27,912 bases of DNA from Hofstenia miamia (Eukaryota; Xenacoelomorpha; Acoela; Hofsteniidae). Location: the NCBI GenBank assembly GCA_900660155.1, contig CABFPE010000147.1:1223184-1251095 (forward strand), in the 5' to 3' direction. Numbering within the stretch: the first letter of the stretch is position 1; each line of letters opens with the position of its first letter. The notes below the pieces were generated by a model. The model was not told the origin of the DNA, searched no databases, and was given only the letters and a program-made list of their open reading frames with translations. The position numbers were made by a program, and so were the translations under genes. Positions 10,735 to 19,922 of the stretch are shown piece by piece.

Positions 10735-11941
10735 AAATAGGTTTATTACCTTAATACAGGTCTACAAATATATTGAACATTCAACAAAAATCATTTACTG
10801 AATTGATGAACTGAAAGATGATTGGCATGATATGCATGGGCAAACAAGATTATGTGTGAATCTAATACCAATAGTAAAAGTGAAGTTTAGATGTAATCTG
10901 CAATAAACTAGAAGATTTCTTTTGACTATGCTCTAATCATCAAATAAATTATTATTTGTGTTCGTATGAATAAAGTTAACCAAGCGAGTGATGCGGTTAA
11001 AATAGAAGTAAGCTGTTTTTGACTTCTTCACACGTGTTACTTGAAAGAGATTAAAATTTTTAGAACGTAATCGTGAGCGGTTTGTGTAATTTAAAGATAA
11101 ATAATCCGAAGCATTGAGATCCAAACGGTTTGTTAAAAGTTTGTTTAAATAAAGCAAATCATAGAATTGAAATAGTAGAGGAATTGGGAATAAGTTGAGG
11201 TAAAGAAGGCTAGTTTTATAGTTTCCGATGTTTTAAATCCACTTAGTACATCGACGCTGTAAACGTTCTAGTTTATCAACATCACCTGAGGATGAAACCA
11301 AATTTTAGATGCATACCTGAATGAAGTCATGATTATAGATTTGTAAAGAGTAAGTTTTACTTGGTATGAACTATTAAAGGGAATTAATCTCTTTAATAGC
11401 ATAAAAAATGATTTTACTTATTTTTTCTGACACATGTAAAGTCCAGGATAAATTATGACTAAAATGCACACCAAGATCTTTAACATATGCAATAGGCTTA
11501 AACATTGAACCTTCAATTTGAATAGACGAATTAAATATAGAATAAGAGATATACTCACATTTTTTCTTATTAAACATTATTTTGTTATTTTTTGCCCAAA
11601 CTGCGAGAGAAGAGTAGCCATCTTCAATGTAGCGTAAAGATGGAGAAAAAATTTTTAGATCATCAGCGAATAAGTTTGGGGTGCAATTAAGACAATAAGA
11701 TGGAATGTCATTTATAAATATCAGAAATAATAATGGTCCCAACACTGAGCCCTGGGGCACACCACTGGTACCATGTAACCAACTGGATCGACAAGAATTT
11801 ATACTAACACATTGAACTCGATTTGTCAGGTAAGAGGCAAGGATTTTAAGAATTTTCCCAACAATACCGAAATTACACAACTTATGTATTAGAAGTCCAT
11901 GTGGGACTGAGTCGAACGATTTATGAAAATCAAGGTGAAGA
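10735..11941 (-). pseudogene. 5'-truncated CR1/Jockey-type LINE inserted in the R4/Dong-like LINE
   Basis: On the minus strand an uninterrupted frame of about 190 codons (11374-11941) starts within motif A of a reverse transcriptase, LDFHKSFDSVPHGLL. It continues with the motif B block SGVPQGSVLGPLLFLIFIND, the catalytic box LFADDLKIFS, and VKDLGVHFSHNLSWTLH. Further down, with stops, come LERLQRRCTKWI (about 11240-11275) and LYLNKLLTNRLDLNASDYLS (about 11095-11157), then the usual C-terminal NRITRLVNFIHTNTNNNL to about 10936. The rest to 10735 is the 3' untranslated part. The N-terminal endonuclease and fingers are absent, the 5' truncation typical of LINE insertion. Its first six decoded residues (MHTSEF) are antisense of the host LINE, so the junction is near 11941. 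It is better preserved than the LINE at 6300-8290 and differs in sequence, so it is another family or subfamily. Confidence 0.85.
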
Positions 11942-12515
11942 AATTCACTAGTGTGCATGAGAGACTAGCAGTCGCATTGGAGGAGGTTGTGGTAAGTGGG
12001 TGTCCAGAGTGGATGGTAGTGGGATGGACATTTCTGATACAGAAGTAGCCAAAGAAAGGCGGTGAGGCAAGCAAGTTCAGGCCAATAAAATGTCTAAATA
12101 CAACTTGAAAATTGCTCACTTCTGTGATTTCAAGAAGCCTGGCATGTTACTTAAAACAGAACAAGTTGATATCAGAGCAGCAGAAGAGATATAGGTCAAA
12201 GACAAGAGGATGCAAAGATCAGTTGTTGATAGACCAGGCAATAATGGAGAATTGTAGAAGAAGGAAAACAAACTTAGCAAAGGCATGGATAGACTACAGG
12301 AAGGCATATAACAGCATATCACATAAGAGGGTATTGAGGACACTGAGGCCAATGTAGTTTCACAGAAATGGGTTGAGTTTCTAGAGAGGGATATGGGAAG
12401 ATGGCAGACTGAGATAGACGGGCATAGGTTGAGGTTTAGACGGGCATATTCCAGGGAGACAGCTTAGCACTACTCCTGTTTGTAGTTAGCTTAATACCTA
12501 TCACAGAACAGTTGT
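11942..12515 (+). pseudogene. R4/Dong-like LINE, reverse transcriptase part lacking the catalytic C box
   Basis: The plus-strand frame resumes with FTSVHERLAVAL and CPEWMVVGWTFLIQK. It continues with SKFRPIKCLNTT (about 12074-12110), SEQQKRYRSKTRGCKDQLLI, and motif A as AWIDYRKAYNSISH (about 12286-12327). A frameshift after LRPM leads to motif B, GIFQGDSLA (about 12441-12467), and LLLFVVSLIP to about 12500. After ITEQ the sequence jumps straight to LQKAALNGQNSIKAINTWA, which belongs downstream of the polymerase core. In this family roughly 100-150 residues should lie between, including the metal-binding YxDD-type box and the YKYLG-like segment. They are missing, so this copy could not make active enzyme even without its stops. 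Confidence 0.75.
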
Positions 12516-13742
12516 ACTACAGAAGGCAGCATTAAATGGGCAGAATAGTATAAAGGCAATTAATACATGGGCAATACCAGTGTTAAGATATTCGGCAGGA
12601 ATAATTAGGTGGAACAAGAATGAACTTAGGGAGCTAGACTGGGAGACAAGGAAGATACTAGCAGCAGAGAGAGCATTCAACTTAAATGGAGATGTAGCTA
12701 GGCTGTACATGGCAAGGCATAAAGGAGGGAAAAAACTGCTGAGTGTAGAGGAAATGGTAGAAGCAGAAGGACTAGAGCAATATGTAGAATAGCAACATAG
12801 AGGGTTCCTACTAGAGGTCACTAAGGAGTTAAGGAAGATAAGAACTGAGAGTGAAGGAAAGAAGATATACCAGAGTAGGATTGAATCTGAGAGGCAAACA
12901 AAGTATAGGCAGAAGGTGATGCATGGAGAATACTGGAGGAACACAGAAAAATGTGACAGAGAAGAAAGCAACAAGTAGTTAAAGAAGGCAGGACTGAAAA
13001 GAGAAACAGAAGCACTGATAATGGCAGCATAGGAGCAAATATTAAGAACAAACTGGGTGAAGAAGCATATAGACAGAAGAATGGAAGTAAGTGATAAGTG
13101 TAGGCTATGTAAGAAAGAGGCAGAGACAGTAGATCATCTGATAGCAGGGGTGAGAATTTGGCCCAGAATGAGTATAAGTTCTGGCATGACAAGGTGAGAA
13201 GAATGGTACATTGGAACTTGAGCAAGCAGCATGGGTTAGAAGCAGAAGACAAGTGGTATGATCACAAGCCACAGGACGTCATAGAAAATGAGATGGTTAA
13301 GATAATGTGGGACTTCAACAAACAGACAATCAAGGTGATAGAAGCACGGAGGCCAGACATAGTAGTCATACACAAAGAGATTGGGAACAGTGATAGACAT
13401 AGCAGTACCAAAGAACAGAAACGTAAAAAGCAAGGAGAAAGAGAAGATAGACAAGTACATGGAGTTGGCAGAGGAAATAGTAGGACTGTGGAAGTTAAAG
13501 AAGGTTAATGTAGTCCTGGTAGTAGTAGGAGCACTAGGATCAGTAAATAAGAAGGATAAAAAATACATGGAGGAGTTGGGAGTACAAAAGTGGGTAGGGG
13601 CAGTAGCACAAAAGGCAGCATTGTTAGGAACAGGTAGAGTCCTGAGGAAAGCTCTCAGACTCCCTGGGAACTGGTGAGTTCCCCGAGCTGAGAGGGATAC
13701 CAGCATGAAGCTGTGAGAAGTAATGAAATAATAGTAGTAATA
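12516..13742 (+). pseudogene. R4/Dong-like LINE, C-terminal zinc knuckle, restriction-like endonuclease and 3' end
   Basis: After the deletion point the frame reads LNGQNSIKAINTWAIPVLRY and GIIRWNKNELRELDWETRK, ending with LEQYVE near 12790. It then continues past a stop with RKIRTESEGKK and a purine-rich linker. A CCHC-type knuckle, CRLCKKEAETVDHLIAG (about 13102-13150), precedes a frameshift that removes its last cysteine. The next frame (13158-about 13380) has FWHDKVRRMVHWNL and EARRPDIVV. After one more frameshift, 13381-13677 has IDIAVPKNRNVKSKEKEKID and then VVVGALGSVN. The RPD ... DIA ... K pattern is the PD-(D/E)XK core of the restriction-like endonuclease in R2/R4-type LINEs, which nicks the target. 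The ORF stops after LPGNW at 13677. A short 3' untranslated region ends in a degenerate AATAATAGTAGTAATAA tail at about 13724-13742. Confidence 0.8.
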
Positions 13743-14204
13743 AAAGAATTTATTAGGCCAGCAAAGTCAAGACAATACAAATAAATATAAATCATGTTTT
13801 TCGGCAACGAGGAAAGTCACAGGAGATGAAGTAAGAGCGAGAGAACGGATCAGTGAAGAGGAAAGACAGCAGAGGTTTCTTGAACCACAATGCGAGGAAA
13901 AGTCAGTAGCAGTTGGAGATTTGAGAGTCAAGAAATTACCCACATTTTAGCAATTTACCTTTAAGTGTTTAAAAACTTTTTGAAAAGCTTTATTATTGTT
14001 ATATTATTTTGTTTGTGAGCATCTCAATGCGTTTTCAAAATATACAATCTTGTCTACTCACTTCATATTTAAATAGGCTTTTGGTCATTTAGAAAGAAGT
14101 TGAATTTCATTTCAAAATGTCTATTTATATTTTCCTTAATACATCATAATGTTTCTAATTAATTTGTTGCATGAAGAGGGTTATTTAAATCAGAGCTTTA
14201 GAGA
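13743..14204. other. non-coding spacer
   Basis: No gene seen. The first ~180 bases are purine-rich (AGGAAAGACAGCAGAGG and similar), and AT-rich sequence follows. TTATTAGGCC at 13750-13759 is the exact inverse of GGCCTAATAA at 9503-9512, on the other side of the R4/Dong-like LINE. Confidence 0.45.
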
Positions 14205-14585
14205 AGGCCCAAATATGAAGCTGCTCCAGCTCCCGCTCCAGAGCACATTCTTTTCAAAATTTAGCTCCAGCTTCAGCTCCGAGTTTGTTAGATACCAATG
14301 GCTCCATCTCCTGCAATAGCTCCCTTATGATCTGGGCTACAAAATCAAAACTTTGCGAACTTATTGATTTTTCAAATTTTTAGTGAAATGCTTTAAAGTT
14401 TCCATGAATTTTTATACATTTTTTGTACTAATGTTCTTTATGAAACAAGCATCAACTAATGAAAACAGGTTTTCAAAAAGCGCTTTGGAGCTGAGGTTGT
14501 TCCATAAATTGTAAATGTTGCTCCAGCTCCGAGGAAAATGCTCTGCTCCTGGGTTCTAGTCTTTGTCTCCGGTTCCAGTTCCAAA
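14205..14585. repeat. GCTCC-rich repeat, possibly a hAT-type MITE
   Basis: GCTCCAGCTCC-like motifs cluster at both ends (about 14218-14285 and 14518-14580). The reverse form GGAGCTGAGG occurs at about 14487. Between them the sequence is plain AT-rich. Clustered short subterminal repeats around an empty interior are typical of small non-autonomous hAT elements. I find no convincing target duplication, so the class is a guess. Confidence 0.4.
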
Positions 14586-14588
14586 GAA

Positions 14589-14591
<3 letters not shown>

Positions 14592-14621
<30 letters not shown>

Positions 14622-14680
14622 NNNNNNNNNNNNNNNNNNNNNNNNNNNNNNNNNNNNNNNNNNNNNNNNNNNNNNNNNNN

Positions 14681-14712
<32 letters not shown>
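14592..14712. other. (TA)n tract broken by a 59-N assembly gap
   Basis: (TA)n occupies 14592-14621, N bases fill 14622-14680, and (TA)n resumes at 14682-14712. The gap was probably left because the dinucleotide tract could not be assembled. Its true length is unknown. Confidence 0.95.
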
Positions 14713-14715
<3 letters not shown>

Positions 14716-15430
14716 TTATATTCTATGTAAAATTTTAAGTTCTACCAAAATCATCACAGTTAAATGAAGATTACTATTAGGCGACCCACGTAAAAAACTT
14801 ATTAGTTTTGAATAGTTTTTGTTAATTGTGTTAGTATTTTGTTATTAATATCAATACATTATTTGTAATTTGAACCTACGAGTGTTCAGGAGATATTGGT
14901 ATGGGTACACAAACGTCTCATGGGCGGGCAGGAATATCAAAAATATCCCACTTGCACAGCCCTTCTCTAGACCAATAATGGTCATGGATAAGATAAATCC
15001 ATGTGGATTCGGGGATTATCAGCATCAGCATGGAAAGGGATCCAAAATGGCATGTGGATGCAGAGTGGCTGGTAAAATATTGTTATTTAGATTTTTTTCT
15101 CACATATGACATGAGTGGTTAAAACCACTTAAAATTTCAGAATTTTTTTAGGATACTTGAAAAAATTCTGTTGATATGGATTTGAAATTAAAAAATCTTG
15201 GAATGGAGGGCGGATAGGATTTTTTGTAGTTTGCAGGTACAGATTGGAAAATGTCAATCAATGCCTACCTTTAATCTAGACCATTGAGTTAATCAGGGTA
15301 TCTATTCAGAGATAAGAAGAGAAATCTAATATTGCATTGAACTAAAAGTTTTTGTACAATACGTTCAATAAACTTATAAATATCTATATAAATATACATT
15401 TATATAGATATATATATATATATATATATA
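14713..15430. other. non-coding stretch
   Basis: No gene with recognisable motifs. A GC-richer block at about 14915-15075 (ATGGGCGGGCAGG, GGATTCGGGGATTATCAG) lies in a chance-length open frame (14870-15109) and looks like a repeat fragment. A (TA)n tract occupies about 15408-15432. Confidence 0.45.
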
Positions 15431-15580
15431 TACAGTAGTGATCAAAAGTTTTTGGACACCTAACTAAACAAAATCTTTCTGCAGTGACGAACACAATAGC
15501 TTTGAATTTGTGCAAAAGCTTAATTTTAGAATTTCGAATTCAAACTTTTATATATGCAATTTAATTTTCAACCTATGACC
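15431..15580 (+). mobile_element. solitary Tc1/mariner-type terminal repeat fragment
   Basis: TACAGTAGTGATCAAAAG at 15431, followed directly by TTTTTGGACACC, is the outer end of a Tc1-like element. It has the TA target base pair, the CAGT start and the CAAAAGTTTTTGGACAC core known from many Tc1/mariner terminal repeats. It lies directly against the preceding (TA)n tract. No transposase follows. After about 150 bases the sequence runs into another AT tract and the large inverted repeat. No opposite end is seen in the window, so this is a truncated remnant. Confidence 0.65.
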
Positions 15581-16307
15581 CTATAATATATATATATATA
15601 TACTATATATACATATCATGTTTTCATTAATACATTATTATTATATTAGTTTTACACAGCAGTCTTCTCTTTGCATTTCTTTTTGGTTTATGTGAATTTT
15701 CAGGGTTGCACACATTTGTAGACTGTTACATTTTTGTTGACTTTGCACATTTTTTCAGCTTTTTTATGTGGTTTATCACTCTTGCATGACTGTATAAATC
15801 TCATGGGTTTTCTGATTTTAAATGCTTTTGTAACTTTAATGCATGAATTCTTTATCCATTCTCATTTTAGTTGGCATAAAAATGATGACACACTTGTTAA
15901 TCACTACCCTGTAGTTGATGTCTTTTCCCTTGTATTGTGTAGTTGCCATAGAAATGAGAATACACCTTTCCAGATGATTCATAGTTTTTGTAGTTGATGT
16001 ACTGCTATACACTTGATTTCCCATCTTTAGATGCAAATTATACTCGTCACATTAGTCAAAACTCCATATTGAGATCACCTTCTAAATGCTTGTAAATGGA
16101 TTGAAAATATTCACAGGTAAAAAGTATAGGCACATAGTATTTAGAAGACAGATCACCAAGAATTTTGAGAAAATTACCAACTAATAATTTATGGGTCAAT
16201 ATAGTGAAAAACTATGTCTAAAAAATCACTTAACCATAGTATAAACTCTACTATAACTTGAAAAATATTGCATTTTTGGTTAATATCATCCAAATGGCAC
16301 AACAAAG

Positions 16308-16525
16308 TGAAAATCAATGTGTATATTTAGCTTCAGTAAGTTGCTAGTTAAAAAATGAGAAATTTAAAATGTATGCAAATAAACAAGATATTCAACATAG
16401 CAAAAATCAATGTGCATAATTTAGTTTCAGTCAATTGTTAGCTAAACGATATTTCAACATATGCAACTATACAAGAAACTCAATAACATATCAGAGATCA
16501 ATGTGTAAAATTTGTTTTAAACCAT
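16308..16525. repeat. ~92-bp tandem repeat, about 2.3 units, in the left arm
   Basis: Successive units start with AAAATCAATGTGTATATTTA, AAAAATCAATGTGCATAATT and AGATCAATGTGTAAAATTTG. The paired region of the right arm (about 24115-24240) appears to hold fewer units, so copy number changed after the arms separated. Confidence 0.6.
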
Positions 16526-16712
16526 AAATTTATAAACATGCTCAGTTAACTGTGAAATACTATAATATATGTAGAAGATGAAATCAAATCTATTGACATA
16601 ATTTGTTATTTGCATGTAGATACATTTGAAATCACCAGTCCAAAACACATTGTCTTTAATCTTTGAATAGTCACCAATTTGTGTCTTTCTTTTATGCTAT
16701 GGAAAGTATCAC

Positions 16713-16940
16713 TTGATGTCAACTATCATTTTAATTCCACATGCCAAAGCACTGTCTGTTGAGATTAGCCAGCAATTATTAATGAGAAAGCATCTCCTTG
16801 GTTCCATTCCTCTAAAATTATTAGATTCTTTATGCAGTAATTGTAAAAAAACACAACTTCATGTGCACTCACATGAAATAATCAAGTCTATGGTTAGAAA
16901 ACAGGGTGCATACATCTACATGATAAATATTTTGTATTAA
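16713..16940 (+). CDS. short unrecognised open frame, present in the left arm only
   Basis: A 75-codon frame starts MMSTIILIPHAKALSVEISQ and continues LLMRKHLLGSIPLKLLDSLC, SNCKK and HVHSHEIIKSMVRKQG. Residues 15-65 have a protein-like composition, with a CxxC pair and two histidines nearby. I recognise no family. The corresponding position in the right arm (about 23000-23800) holds unrelated sequence, so the segment was either inserted on the left or lost on the right. It may be an exon or a transposase remnant, or chance. No splice sites or start context decide it. Confidence 0.2.
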   Translation: MMSTIILIPHAKALSVEISQQLLMRKHLLGSIPLKLLDSLCSNCKKTQLHVHSHEIIKSMVRKQGAYIYMINILY

Positions 16941-17040
16941 TAACAAAGTGTTTACAATGAATTTGAAAGGTAACATCACAAAGAAATTTTGAAAACAAGT
17001 GCAAATAATAATGTTCCACCACCAAAGTTGAAATTAATGT

Positions 17041-17165
17041 TTATAAATTTTGTGAAAATTATGAATTAATAATTTATAGGTCAATAAAGTGAAAATCAAC
17101 ACATTACAAAATTGTTTAACTATAGTATAAACTCTGCTATAACTTAAAAATTTAACCAATGTTCA
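17041..17165. repeat. second copy of an internal block of the left arm
   Basis: The block with AATAATTTATAGGTCAATA and ATAGTATAAACTCTGCTATA repeats, in the same orientation, the block at about 16170-16265. The right arm likewise has two direct copies of its counterpart, at about 23840-23975 and 24345-24480. The duplication therefore probably predates formation of the inverted structure. Confidence 0.6.
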
Positions 17166-18960
17166 AGTTAGTATAAGCAATGAAAGCAAAGACATTAAAT
17201 TCAAGGATCAAAGGTGTACTAATGTTTCTATGTGTAGATGTATTATGAGATTGAAATCAATGCAAAGTATCAACTCACCAGTGCTAACAATTCAATTAAG
17301 ATAGTTCCACTTTCATTGATGATAATATATGAGTTCAACAGATCAAGTTAACATTAATTGACTTAAGCAAATATTATTTAATGAGATGTTACTCAAGATA
17401 ACAAAAAAGCATAAAATCACTTCAATTTTTGATTGAAAATAGGAAACTTAATAAGTGTTCAGGGAGTAAATTTAACCAAACACTGGTATGCAAATCCTGA
17501 GTATTGAATAAAAACCTAAATTTAAATGCATATTTGGTAAAATTCAATAATAAACATGAATATTTTTTTCAGGAATTTCTTTCTTTTACAAAATTCACTG
17601 CCCCATTTTGTTTTTTACTATTGTTTTACCATCATTTTGTTTGAATTTATACACTTAATATTCATGTAGTGTTAATATTTTTGCAAAAATTTGTTGTAAT
17701 GATAGTGATTTTTCAATAATTGTTTATTAAATATATAATTTGATGCCTAAAATTTACAGTGAACTTTCCTTTTATTAGCAATGAATGGCTGGCACCCAAA
17801 AGATTTTTTTGTATTAGCAAATTATTATCATGTTGCTGGATATAATAATCAAATGTACACCCACATTTCATTGTAGTTATTAGATTTGTATCTCTTTACA
17901 TGATGGTTCAAATATATCCTATCTATCATTGTAATTCAATTAACCATTCAAGGCTTGATGTGTTTAATAATTGTGTATATTTCATTTTCATGATGAATGA
18001 TGAATGATTGACGCAATAGAAAGCCCTGCTATGTGTTATAAAATGCAGAAATCTAAGATACTCACTTCCCCCAAGTCTGACGTCACAAAATATTAAATAC
18101 CATTAGAGACACAATTTCAATGAAATTGTAATTATATATTTGAATAAATATATGTATTTCTTTAAACTCTATTTTGATTAGTTTTTTATGCAATTAAGAT
18201 TGCTGAAATATGGAATTACATGTAAATAAATGTAAATTTTGGCTATAATTATAAGCTTTGACTATTTACATATTATATATGTATATTTTACCCCCGACAC
18301 TGTTTAGATCTAACATGATGATTAAAGAATTGCGTTAGCATGCCTTGTGCTGTGTAATTTCATAATTCATAGCTAATATATAAATGCTAATTTGTTTTTT
18401 GTCATATTTACTTCTGACTTATTTTGAGTAGCTTATCTATTTCTAAAAAGTATTTTACAGATTCATAGTGTAAGACAACACAGCCATTTCTAATACGGAA
18501 ATTACAGGATAAAATCCTGTCGGATCTGCTTTTTGAAATGCTCCTTTATTTTTGTAAACAAAAATTTGAAATAATATACCTGCAGGCATACCAGTATAAA
18601 ATAAAAATCAGAAACATTAGCAATTTTTGTTTAACACCTGGATGATATAAATTTCTGTATTGTATTTGTAAATAGCAAATCAATTTGATGCATTATTATG
18701 ATTTTTCCAGATTCCTAGTCCCCCTCGAGTAATATACTCAAGTATTAACTGCTTTTAATGCAGGGGTGTCATGAGAGAGCTGACTCCCACTCATTGTTGC
18801 CAGGCTAATTCTACATTCTAGTAAAATACATATAACTATCTGATCGGGAAATCTATCAGATATATAATAAAAAATTAGCAAACAAAAAACAAATAGCAAA
18901 TGAACACTGAAAAAATTATTACCTATTACAATAAAGTACAAACTACAAAAATAATCAACA

Positions 18961-19014
18961 TAATTAAATTTCTATTTTAAATCTAAATAATTAAATTTCT
19001 ATTTTAAATCTAAA
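18961..19014. repeat. exact 27-bp tandem duplication
   Basis: A 27-base unit beginning TAATTAAATTTCTATTTTAA occurs twice in a row without mismatch (18961-18987 and 18988-19014). The lack of divergence indicates a recent slippage or repair event. Confidence 0.9.
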
Positions 19015-19198
19015 TGGATTTTCAAAGGATTTCTAAATGTTTGCTAAATGCAAACAGTGAACCTCAACATTTATAATTATAGAACATATACATTTATTTA
19101 CTTGTAATTCCATATTTCAGCAATCTTAATTACATAAAAAACTAATCAAAATAGAGTTTAAAGAAATACATATATTTATTCAAATATATAATTACAAT

Positions 19199-19556
19199 GG
19201 GGGATTTTCACTAAAATTTAAATTTGAATATTTTTAGCCAAAAATGTTTAACTTAGTTTAAAATCCTTAAAAATAAAAAAACAAATAAAAAATATTTGCT
19301 AAATTTTGCCGAAATTCACTGTCTCTTTCTTGTTCAGATGATGTCACTACCTTTTGAATCATAAAACTATTACTTTGTAAGATGAATTTCTGGAAAATCT
19401 AAAGGTAGTGACATCATCTGAACACGATAGATACAGTGAATTCTGCAAAATTTAGCAAATATTTTTTAATGGTTGCTTTATTTTTTTAAGAATTTAAACT
19501 AAATTTAACATTTTTAGCTAAAAATATTTAAATTTAATTTTTAGTGAAAATCCCCC
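19199..19556. mobile_element. 358-bp hairpin MITE with a demonstrable empty site
   Basis: The element starts GGGGGATTTTCACTAAAATT and ends with the inverse. It folds back almost completely: ATGATGTCACTACCTTT near 19340 and AAAGGTAGTGACATCATCTG near 19405 pair around a short loop. It is flanked by AT on both sides (19197-19198 and 19557-19558). The left terminal repeat of the host element at 18110-18150 holds the same sequence without the insert, with a single AT at 18125-18126. That proves insertion and supports a 2-bp AT target duplication. There is no coding capacity. An AT rather than TA duplication argues against a Tc1/mariner origin; I leave the superfamily open. Confidence 0.88.
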
Positions 19557-19639
19557 ATTTCATTGAAATTGTGTCTCTAATGCTATTTAATAATTTGTGA
19601 CGTCAGACTTGGGGGAAGTGAGTTTGGGGGAAGCAAGAC

Positions 19640-19922
19640 AGACCCAATTGAAAACATAAATGATTTTTGAATCCCATTTCTTCCACATGAAGAAGGTGTT
19701 TGAATTACTAGTCATTACTATAAAAAAATATATATGTGTATGTTCTAGAAGATTTTAATTCATAGGACAAGACATTAAATAATTTCTAAATTTCATTACA
19801 TGTATAGGTTTTGTAGAAAAAGAGAATTTCACATTTCAAAATATTAAAAAAACTTACCCAGTAAAGAAGAAACCAACTTATACTCTGCACAAAGACTGAC
19901 TAGAACTTCTCTTTTGCTGTTA
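19640..19922. repeat. left arm of the large inverted repeat (inner part)
   Basis: Continues the left arm beyond the 1564-bp insertion. It pairs with about 21075-21345. Matching landmarks are TTCTAGAAGATTTTAATT with its inverse near 21245, and TTACCCAGTAAAGAAGAAAC with its inverse near 21135. Confidence 0.8.

Larger units (their letters stand above)
15602..18059. repeat. left arm of the ~9.2-kb inverted repeat (outer part)
   Basis: This segment pairs in inverted orientation with 21760-24820. Anchors I matched by eye are 15625-15665 with 24760-24800, 16231-16260 with 24291-24322, and 16604-16653 with 23991-24048. Others are 17237-17300 with 22925-22985, 17345-17555 with 22640-22855, and 17950-18030 with 21760-21845. 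Matches are imperfect, roughly 80-90% by eye, with indels, so the arms are old. The arm resumes at 19640-19922 after a 1564-bp insertion. No transposase is recognisable in it. It may be the long terminal inverted repeat of a foldback-type element, or one of two copies of an element lying head to head. Confidence 0.85.
18060..19623. mobile_element. 1564-bp palindromic element inserted in the left arm
   Basis: The ends are ACTCACTTCCCCCAAGTC at 18060 and its inverse ending at 19623. The terminal inverted repeat runs about 175 bp: 18060-18235 pairs with 19623 back to 19070, apart from an inserted MITE. Identity is very high, only a few differences by eye, so the element is much younger than the arms it interrupts. 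The interior (about 18240-19070) has no recognisable transposase. At the right end a second copy of TTGGGGGAAG follows within 12 bases. I could not find a clear target duplication, and I do not recognise the superfamily. Confidence 0.75.

Noticed and set aside
12501..13706. Long minus-strand open frames (12501-12974, 12821-13252, 13236-13706)
   Set aside because: They are antisense to clearly recognisable R4/Dong-like LINE coding sequence. They are open only because the sense strand is purine-rich.
15734..16036. Overlapping plus and minus open frames in the left arm
   Set aside because: The paired right arm does not preserve either frame, and neither has a recognisable motif.
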